The translations under genes were made by a program, and so were the position numbers. 11,232 nt of DNA, taken from an uncultured Flavobacteriales bacterium. GTDB taxonomy: Bacteria; Bacteroidota; Bacteroidia; Palsa-965. The notes beneath the pieces are model-generated. The model did not search any database and was not told the DNA's origin. It saw only the letters and a program-made list of their open reading frames with translations. Shown in pieces: positions 6,480 to 11,232 of the stretch (positions are counted from its first letter, which is position 1; each line of letters opens with the position of its first letter). Location: contig CAMLEF010000128.1 of assembly GCA_946478675.1 (NCBI GenBank), positions 1 to 11,232 of the forward strand. The letters are read 5' to 3'.

Positions 6480-7274
6480 ATGTCCTTCCCGCTTTCCCTC
6501 CGCACCGTCGACGTGACGCGTTATATCGCTCCTTTGCGCGAAGGCGGTTCGTTGCCGGCTATTGCGGAAGCGGACGACAATTTCAAATACGTGCTGAAAT
6601 TCAAAGGCGCGGGGCATGGCGTGAAGGCGCTCATTGCCGAGCTGATCGGCGGCGAGCTGGCGCGGATGCTCGGGCTGAAAGTGCCGGAGCTGGTTTTCGC
6701 ACGACTGGACGAAGCGTTCGGTCGTACGGAAGGCGATGAAGAGATCCAGGAGCTGTTGCGCAAGAGCCACGGCACGAACCTCGGCATGCATTTTCTTTCC
6801 GGCGCAGTGACGTACGACCCGGTGAAAGCGCAAGTGGAACCGCTGCTCGCTTCGAAGATCGTGTGGCTCGACGCATTTCTCACGAACATCGACCGCACCT
6901 TCCGCAACACGAACATGCTGATGTGGAACAAAGAGCTCTGGCTGATCGATCACGGCGCGGCGATGTATTTTCATCATGCGTGGAGCGACTGGCGGCAGCA
7001 TGCAAAAAGTCCTTTCGCTTTGATCAAAGATCATGTGCTGCTGCAACAGGCTTCGCAGCTCGATGAAGCGGATTCTCTTTTCCGGATGATGCTGACGACG
7101 GAGAAGCTGCAGCAGCTGGCGAACCTCTTGCCCGACGAATGGCTGCAGTGGAAAGACAGCACGCTTACGCCCGAAGAGATCCGCCGCACGTACGCAGACT
7201 TTCTTGTGATGCGCCTGGAACATTCCACCGTTTTTGTAAACGCCGCCAAAGATGCAAGGACAGCAGCTCTATGA
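6480..7274 (+). CDS. HipA-like protein kinase fold protein (HipA_2 type)
   Basis: This 264-residue cytoplasmic protein resembles the stand-alone HipA-like kinase domain family (HipA_2). The N-terminal REGGSLPAIAEADDNFKYV and LKFKG segments fit the glycine-containing loop and the ATP-binding lysine (K40 or K42). KALIAELIGGELARMLGLKVPE (49-70) is the family's conserved helix. The catalytic region is FLTNIDRTFRNTNML: D138 would be the catalytic Asp and N145 the metal-binding Asn. LIDHG (155-159, D157) replaces the DFG motif. The active site therefore looks intact. HipA of E. coli phosphorylates glutamyl-tRNA synthetase, but the target of this shorter family is not known to me. The frame stays open back to 6405, but those 25 residues come from the repeat array, so the ATG just after the promoter box is chosen. 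Its 3' end overlaps the DUF3037 gene by 23 bases. There is no HipB-like helix-turn-helix gene next to it. Confidence 0.82.
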   Translation: MSFPLSLRTVDVTRYIAPLREGGSLPAIAEADDNFKYVLKFKGAGHGVKALIAELIGGELARMLGLKVPELVFARLDEAFGRTEGDEEIQELLRKSHGTNLGMHFLSGAVTYDPVKAQVEPLLASKIVWLDAFLTNIDRTFRNTNMLMWNKELWLIDHGAAMYFHHAWSDWRQHAKSPFALIKDHVLLQQASQLDEADSLFRMMLTTEKLQQLANLLPDEWLQWKDSTLTPEEIRRTYADFLVMRLEHSTVFVNAAKDARTAAL

Positions 7275-7635
7275 ATATGCGGTGATCCGCTTCGTGCCGC
7301 GCGTGGAACGGGAAGAGTTCATCAACGTGGGCGTGATCGTGTTCTGCAAAGCGCTGAAGAAAATCGAAGTGCGTTTTTATCTCGACGAGAAAAAAATTCA
7401 TGCGCTCGCATCGGACGCTGATCTGAACGAATTGCGGCAATACCTCGAAGCATTTGCAGCGACCGCATCCGGCGCAGCGAATGGCGGACCGATCGCCAAA
7501 GAAGATACTGCGTCACGTTTCCGCTGGCTGACGGCGGTAAGAAGTTCTTCCATTCAAACGTCACGTCCGCATCCGGGATTCTGCAACGATATTCCGCATA
7601 CGGCAGATCGTTTGCTGGAAGAGCTGGTGAAGTAA
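7252..7635 (+). CDS. DUF3037 family protein, partner of the HipA-like kinase
   Basis: This 127-residue soluble protein belongs to the DUF3037 family, of unknown function. Diagnostic features are the opening YEYAVIRFVPRVEREEFINVGVIVF (residues 7-31) and the conserved LTAVRSSSIQTSRPHPGFC block (about 92-110). Length is normal for the family. Its ATG lies 23 bases inside the upstream kinase gene in another frame, which implies translational coupling and probably a joint function. DUF3037 genes are, to my knowledge, commonly found next to HipA_2-type genes, so the pair looks like a conserved two-gene module. It has no signal peptide or membrane segment and no recognisable DNA-binding motif. Transcription of the pair should stop at the long hairpin that follows immediately. 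Confidence 0.85.
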   Translation: MQGQQLYEYAVIRFVPRVEREEFINVGVIVFCKALKKIEVRFYLDEKKIHALASDADLNELRQYLEAFAATASGAANGGPIAKEDTASRFRWLTAVRSSSIQTSRPHPGFCNDIPHTADRLLEELVK

Positions 7636-7638
7636 ATC

Positions 7639-7720
7639 GAATTTTTAAAAGGAAAAGAAAAAAAGTAAACCTCGAAGGTTTTTTGAAACCTTCGAGGTTT
7701 ACTTTTTTCTTTTAAAATTC
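7639..7720. terminator. Long bidirectional intrinsic terminator
   Basis: The core is a perfect 23-bp stem (7659-7681 with 7686-7708) around the 4-base loop TTTG, with an A-run on one side and a T-run on the other. A second stem layer (7639-7651 with 7709-7720) pairs with one bulged T, separated from the core by a 7-base bulge on one side. It lies between the convergent DUF3037 and DUF3298-type genes and can end transcription from both sides. Confidence 0.93.
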
Positions 7721-7730
7721 AGCGCCGAAA

Positions 7731-8798
7731 CTATTTCACCCAACCCAAAATTCCTTTCGGATCGATCCATTGCGAAAGCTCGCTCCAGGTAGCACCGCCT
7801 TCGAACGTGCCGCAGACGTACGGCGAAATTTCGTAGATGTTATAGAAGAACGAAATTCCTTCCGCCGTGATGATGAAGTTGCCGTTCGGCTCCACCACTT
7901 CCGGTTCGATGCAATCGTTGTGATCATCGCCCTGGTAACTGCGCACCGATGCATCCACGAGCTTCGTTAATGCAGGCGCGTAACCTTTCGTGAAAAGATC
8001 GTCCGTCGTCAGGCATTTGCCGTCGGTTTCGCGGAAGCAGTAGTACGAGGTGTTGTACCAGCCGTGCGCGCCGCCGGTATAGCCGCCGGAAGAAATTTCG
8101 AGGCACACGATTCCGCCGAGGTTCCAGGCGATGCGCGCTACTGCGGTGAACGAATACGAGCCGCCGGCGAAGAGCAGGTTGCCGACAGAATCGTACTCCG
8201 CAGTGGAAGCAGCTTCGTCAGCGAATTGACGGGCGAAAAGAGTGGCGTTCGGATGTTGCACCGACTTGTTATTCTCATCCAGCCAGTCCGCCATCGACAA
8301 GCCCTCCTTAACGTATTTCTCAATGCTGTCGAGCAGCACCGATCGCTTGCCGGTGAAACGAATATTCACGAGCTCCACTTCACCACTGCCGATCACTTCG
8401 CCTTTCTTCTTCACTTCCGAATAAGCCGTATCGGGCACGTACGTTCCGCTCACACCGCCGCCCGGCATCACACGAAACGAAAGCGAGCGCTTCTGATCGC
8501 CGCTTGTCCACGTTCCCGAAAGCACGCCGCCGGCTTCGATCTTTCCCAGCCATTGCCCCTGCGCTTCCTGCAAAATAAAAGTGCTGTCAGTGCGCATGCG
8601 GCCGCGGATGGCGATGCAGCCTTTACTTTTCGTGTAACGGTAATAGCCGTCGAGCGTTTTATCGGCGTAGCGCGTCAATGAAACTTCCACCGGGTATTTT
8701 TCGCCGATGAGACCGGTGTAATGCGTGAACGAAATTTCTTTTTCCGCTTTCAGGAGAAGCGAAGCAAAAACCGCGAAGAGAAGAAGTAGCTTTTTCAT
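7731..8798 (-). CDS. Exported DUF4163/DUF3298-type protein
   Basis: This 355-residue protein has a Sec signal peptide (KK, then a Leu-rich core; probable cleavage after KA at about residue 18) and no lipobox Cys, so it is likely periplasmic or secreted. The middle (about 25-120) is a beta-rich module with GYYRYTKSKGCIAIRG, GQWLGKI and LSGTWTSGDQKRSLSF, a pattern of short strands and glycines. The C-terminal half fits DUF4163 followed by DUF3298: SSGGYTGGAHGWYNTSYY (236-253), GKCLTTDDLF (260-269), and the closing GISFFYNIYEISPYVCGTFE (314-333). These domains also occur in the extracytoplasmic part of the anti-sigma factor RsiV and in polysaccharide deacetylases, where they bind ligand rather than catalyse. 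No enzyme domain is attached here. It lies 96 bases downstream of rsmG on the same strand and may have its own promoter. Confidence 0.82.
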   Translation of the reverse strand: MKKLLLLFAVFASLLLKAEKEISFTHYTGLIGEKYPVEVSLTRYADKTLDGYYRYTKSKGCIAIRGRMRTDSTFILQEAQGQWLGKIEAGGVLSGTWTSGDQKRSLSFRVMPGGGVSGTYVPDTAYSEVKKKGEVIGSGEVELVNIRFTGKRSVLLDSIEKYVKEGLSMADWLDENNKSVQHPNATLFARQFADEAASTAEYDSVGNLLFAGGSYSFTAVARIAWNLGGIVCLEISSGGYTGGAHGWYNTSYYCFRETDGKCLTTDDLFTKGYAPALTKLVDASVRSYQGDDHNDCIEPEVVEPNGNFIITAEGISFFYNIYEISPYVCGTFEGGATWSELSQWIDPKGILGWVK

Positions 8799-8812
8799 AC
8801 GGGACGACGATT

Positions 8813-8820
8813 CAAAACTA
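8813..8820 (-). promoter_or_regulatory. Possible -7 box (TAGTTTTG) for the DUF3298-type gene
   Basis: On the minus strand TAGTTTTG matches TAnnTTTG exactly and lies 14 bases before the ATG whose first base is 8798. No TTG is found at 19-20 bases further upstream. It would allow this gene to be expressed independently of rsmG. Confidence 0.35.
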
Positions 8821-8894
8821 ACGCCACGATTGCGGCGGTTGCGGCGAAAAAGGACAAGTGTGGCATCCGCTGTTTATCTGCGAAGAATAAACGT

Positions 8895-9527
8895 TCAGGC
8901 CGGGACATACACCAGCTTTTTGGTTTCGAAAAATTCTTCTTTGAAATAATCGCCGAGCGAATAAATTTCTTTCCGCTTCCCGGCCGACTGAAATTCGGCA
9001 TCGATATCGCCGCCTTTGAGCAGCAGCCAGCCGTTCGGCATAGCATGCGTGCTTTTTTTCTTCAGCAGCTTGCCCGTCCAGCGCTGCAGCTCTTCCCACT
9101 GCGCCACCGCGCGCGACACGACGAAATCGTAAGGGCCGGATAATTCTTCGACGCGCCGGTGCTCCGCTTTCACGTTCTGCAGATCGAGCGCATGCGCCAC
9201 TTCGTTCACGACTTTGATCTTCTTCCCGATCGAATCGACGAGGTGGAATTTCGTTCCGGGAAAAAGGATCGCCAGCGGAATGCCGGGAAAACCGCCGCCG
9301 GTACCGACGTCGAGCACGTCCGCATTTTCATTGAAGCGCACCACTTTCGCAATGCCGAGGCTGTGCAGCACGTGATGAATATAGAACGCGTCCATGTCTT
9401 TGCGCGAGATGACGTTGATTTGCGCGTTCCAGTGCGCATACAATTCGCCCAGCATGGAAAATTTCGCTTTCTGGTTCGAAGAAAGATCGGGAAAGTAGGT
9501 GCTGATGATTTCTGCTCCGGGCTTCAT
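8895..9527 (-). CDS. rsmG: 16S rRNA (guanine-527-N7)-methyltransferase RsmG
   Basis: RsmG (GidB) transfers a methyl group from S-adenosylmethionine to N7 of G527 in 16S rRNA. The 210-residue product is of normal length. It shows the N-terminal family segment NAQINVISRKDMDAFYIHHV (34-53), SAM motif I VLDVGTGGGFPGIPLAILFP (71-90), the acidic strand FHLVDSIGKK, and SRAVAQ (138-143) with an LLLKGG strand later. The ATG at 9527 is chosen because MKPGAEIISTYFP matches the usual RsmG start. An in-frame ATG at 9680 would add 51 residues, much of them a translation of a repeat array. The gene starts only five bases from that array, leaving no room for a normal promoter in between. It lies downstream of the sigma factor gene on the same strand. 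Confidence 0.95.
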   Translation of the reverse strand: MKPGAEIISTYFPDLSSNQKAKFSMLGELYAHWNAQINVISRKDMDAFYIHHVLHSLGIAKVVRFNENADVLDVGTGGGFPGIPLAILFPGTKFHLVDSIGKKIKVVNEVAHALDLQNVKAEHRRVEELSGPYDFVVSRAVAQWEELQRWTGKLLKKKSTHAMPNGWLLLKGGDIDAEFQSAGKRKEIYSLGDYFKEEFFETKKLVYVPA

Positions 9528-9531
9528 AAAG

Positions 9532-9709
9532 TCGATGTGCTGATGTGCCGATGTGCTGATGTGCCGATGCCCGCAAAATGCCTTCGCATCCGTACGATGA
9601 TCAGCAGCCGTGTGTGGTGAAAAAAGGGACAGCCAATTGCAGACTGCAAACTGCGCGCGCTGGCATGTGCGAATTGGCAAATTAGCATATCAGCACATTG
9701 GCAAATTAG
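9532..9709. repeat. Composite palindromic repeat element B with outward octamer arrays
   Basis: This has the same design as element A. The left arm (9532-9569) is a half unit TCGATG plus four octamers starting at 9538, 9546, 9554 and 9562, alternating perfectly between TGCTGATG and TGCCGATG. The right arm (9672-9709) has four NATYRGCA octamers (ending at 9679, 9687, 9695, 9703) plus the half unit AATTAG. The left arm ends in TGCCGATG followed by CCCGC, as does the right arm of element A read on the other strand. The interior (9570-9671) differs from that of A; it has a short GCAGACT/GCAAACT near-repeat and no long perfect hairpin. The element fills the gap between the sigma factor and rsmG, and its right half unit contains the sigma factor stop codon. 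Confidence 0.8.
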
Positions 9710-10320
9710 ATTTTCCCCTGCGTATTTTTCAGCACGTTGAAGAGGAACTCGCGGGCGCGGAAGAGCTGGGCTTTTACGGTGCCGAGCGGAAGCTCCAGCT
9801 GGTCGGCGATCTCTTCGTAAGAAAGCTCCTGGAAGTAGCGCATCTCGATGAGCGTGCGGTAACGCGGCTTCATTTTTTCGACGAGCTCGCGCAGCATCAC
9901 GACCTTCTGTTTCTTCATGATGTGCTCCTCCGGGTCCGGCGTTTCGGAACGAAGGTCCATTACCATCTCGCCGCCTTCGTCATCCGACATCGGCTGGTCG
10001 ATCGAAAACGTATTCTTGCGCTTGCGGCGGATAAAGTCGATGCAGTTGTTGGTGGCGATACGGAAGAGCCAGGTGCTGAATGCGAAATTGGGCGTGTACT
10101 GGTGCAGGCGCTTGAACGCTTTACCGAATGCCTCGACCGTTAAGTCTTCCGCGTCGTCTTTGTTATTGACCATCTTCAGCAGCATGAAGTAGACGGAATC
10201 GCGGTAGCGGCCCATCAGCTCAGCGTAAGCTTTCTGGTCGGTGTCGTCCAACGCGCGGCGAACGAGCTTGTAGTCATACAAAGCCTTATCGGAAAGGTTC
10301 TCGTTTTCGCTCAGTTCCAT
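9706..10320 (-). CDS. ECF-type RNA polymerase sigma factor
   Basis: This 204-residue sigma-70 family protein of the extracytoplasmic-function class has only regions 2 and 4. Region 2 spans about residues 28-102: NNKDDAEDLTVEAFGKAF is region 2.1-2.2, binding core polymerase, and FSTWLFRIATNNCIDFIRRK is region 2.3-2.4, for -10 melting and recognition. A polar, acidic linker (about 105-137, with SDDEGGE) follows. Region 4 is at about 147-200; YEEIADQLELPLGTVKAQLFRAR is the helix-turn-helix that reads the -35 region. Its ATG lies inside the end of the glycosyltransferase gene (10-base overlap), implying co-translation. No anti-sigma gene is adjacent, which is usual where an ECF factor is regulated by transcription or at a distance. 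Its target genes cannot be told from this window. Confidence 0.93.
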   Translation of the reverse strand: MELSENENLSDKALYDYKLVRRALDDTDQKAYAELMGRYRDSVYFMLLKMVNNKDDAEDLTVEAFGKAFKRLHQYTPNFAFSTWLFRIATNNCIDFIRRKRKNTFSIDQPMSDDEGGEMVMDLRSETPDPEEHIMKKQKVVMLRELVEKMKPRYRTLIEMRYFQELSYEEIADQLELPLGTVKAQLFRAREFLFNVLKNTQGKI

Positions 10321-11232
10321 CTGCGCTTGCGTTGAAAGATGCGTGAAATCGTAATAACAGGATAAAACAGCAGGAAAAAGAGTTCAAACAATGGCGCAAA
10401 AATCAATAAATCCCTTTCGCCGAGCCGCTTCATCGCGAAACTAAAGATAAGCATTTGAATTAAGAAACGGAAGACGAACACGCCCAGTACCGCGTACAGC
10501 TGGAAGTGCAGCGCAAGGGCCGCCGCGAAGCAACCGAAAAACAACCACTGGCTGAGCACGAAAAGACCGAGCAAAAACTTGTGCGCAAAACGATACCGCT
10601 TGCCCGTTTGCAAATGACGTTTCTTCTGGTACCACCAGTCGCGCCACGAATCTTTCGCCGCAGAATAACAAACGCTGCCCGGGTCCAGCTCTACACGCGT
10701 ATTCGTTCGCGTCGCGCATTGGTTCACGAACAGGTCGTCGTCGCCGGAAGGAATGTGGTAATGCGAAGCGAAACCTTTGTTGCGGAAAAACAATTCTTTC
10801 CGGTAAGCGAGATTCCGCCCCACGCCCATGTACGTCATGCCCGCCAGCGAATAGGAAAGGTATTGCAGCCCGATGAAGAACGCATCGAAACGGATGATCC
10901 GGTTGAGCAAACCTTTCGCGCGCGTATACGGGCCGTAACCGAGCACGATCTCCGTCTTTTCGGTGAAATGCGCCGCCATGTTCTTCAGCCACTGGTCGCC
11001 GGAAGGACGGCAATCCGCATCAGTGAGAACGAGATGCTCATACTTCGAGCCTTTGATGCCCATCATCACGGCCACTTTTTTTCCGTGCGAATAATATTCA
11101 TCCTCCTTGATCGTGACGATGCGCAGGTGGTTGTTTTTTTTTGCAAACTCTTCGAGAATGTCGCCGGTGTTGTCGAAGGAGCAATCATTGACGACAACGA
11201 CTTCGAATTCGGGATAATCCTGCGCGAGCACG
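10311..11232 (-). CDS. Family 2 glycosyltransferase, membrane-anchored, N-terminus cut by window edge
   Basis: This is an inverting GT-A fold enzyme that transfers sugar from a nucleotide donor, probably for a cell-surface polysaccharide or lipid. About 306 residues are present, beginning inside the first Rossmann-like strand (AQDYPEFEVVVVNDCSFDNT). The missing part is probably some 50-60 residues. The DXD-type metal and donor site is LTDADCRP (D71-A-D73, counted from the window edge). SGDDDLFV (162-169) holds the likely catalytic acidic residues, and WWYQKKRHLQTGK resembles the Q/RxxRW acceptor motif of processive GT2 enzymes, with His in place of Trp. Three or four hydrophobic segments follow (about 218-242, 243-266, 275-297), anchoring it in the inner membrane. 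A GTG at 11231 is internal, not a start. It overlaps the sigma factor gene by 10 bases. Confidence 0.9.
   Translation of the reverse strand, partial: VLAQDYPEFEVVVVNDCSFDNTGDILEEFAKKNNHLRIVTIKEDEYYSHGKKVAVMMGIKGSKYEHLVLTDADCRPSGDQWLKNMAAHFTEKTEIVLGYGPYTRAKGLLNRIIRFDAFFIGLQYLSYSLAGMTYMGVGRNLAYRKELFFRNKGFASHYHIPSGDDDLFVNQCATRTNTRVELDPGSVCYSAAKDSWRDWWYQKKRHLQTGKRYRFAHKFLLGLFVLSQWLFFGCFAAALALHFQLYAVLGVFVFRFLIQMLIFSFAMKRLGERDLLIFAPLFELFFLLFYPVITISRIFQRKRRWN

Noticed and set aside
8064..8681. 205-codon plus-strand frame opposite the DUF3298-type gene
   Set aside because: The minus-strand product has a signal peptide and recognisable family motifs; the plus-strand frame has none.
8795..9046. 83-codon minus-strand frame spanning the rsmG end and the following gap
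   Set aside because: It overlaps most of the 3' end of rsmG in another frame and the start of the next gene, with no family features.
9528..9680. N-terminal extension of rsmG to an ATG at 9680
   Set aside because: The extra 51 residues are partly a translation of the repeat array, and known RsmG proteins start at about the MKPGAEII position.

Overview
The window looks like a stretch of chromosome from a Bacteroidota bacterium, probably of the Chitinophagales/Sphingobacteriales type with a fairly high GC content judged by eye. The evidence is the repeated TAnnTTTG-type -7 promoter box just upstream of gene starts, the lack of Shine-Dalgarno sequences, a Bacteroidota-like ribosomal protein L34, and the mix of protein families (DUF4328, DUF3298/DUF4163, HipA-like kinase with DUF3037). 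There is no tRNA, rRNA, CRISPR array, transposase or phage gene.

Layout. (1) 1-1463, minus strand: the N-terminal 45% or so of carB, cut by the window edge. (2) 1672-3906, plus strand: two tandem genes for multi-spanning membrane proteins built from the same unit (DUF4328), one copy in the first gene and two fused copies in the second, so three copies in a row. They end in a bidirectional hairpin terminator facing rpmH (3958-4116, minus), a 52-codon gene with a textbook Bacteroidota promoter. (3) 4354-6264, plus: a six-helix ABC half-transporter of the MsbA/LmrA class. (4) 6480-7635, plus: an overlapping pair, a HipA-like kinase and a DUF3037 protein, closed by a very long bidirectional terminator (7639-7720). 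(5) 7731-11232, minus: a GT2 glycosyltransferase (cut by the right edge) overlapping an ECF sigma factor, then rsmG, then a secreted DUF4163/DUF3298-type protein that converges on the HipA/DUF3037 pair.

The most unusual content is non-coding. Two intergenic gaps (6265-6463 and 9528-9705) are filled almost completely by one kind of composite repeat. Each has two outer arms of about 4.5 tandem octamers, consensus TGCYRATN on one side and its reverse complement NATYRGCA on the other, so the whole element is a large imperfect palindrome. All four arms keep an 8-base period and the same copy number while the individual octamers vary. Both elements lie between two genes that run in the same direction and reach to within a few bases of the flanking stop and start codons. 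One also carries a perfect 28-bp inner inverted repeat, and one arm supplies a plausible -33 promoter element for the HipA-like kinase gene. I regard this element family as the best candidate for something not properly described.

The coding content is otherwise a mix of core genes (carB, rpmH, rsmG) and small conserved modules of unknown role. The HipA-like kinase/DUF3037 pair and the triple DUF4328 cluster are the protein-level features most worth following up.
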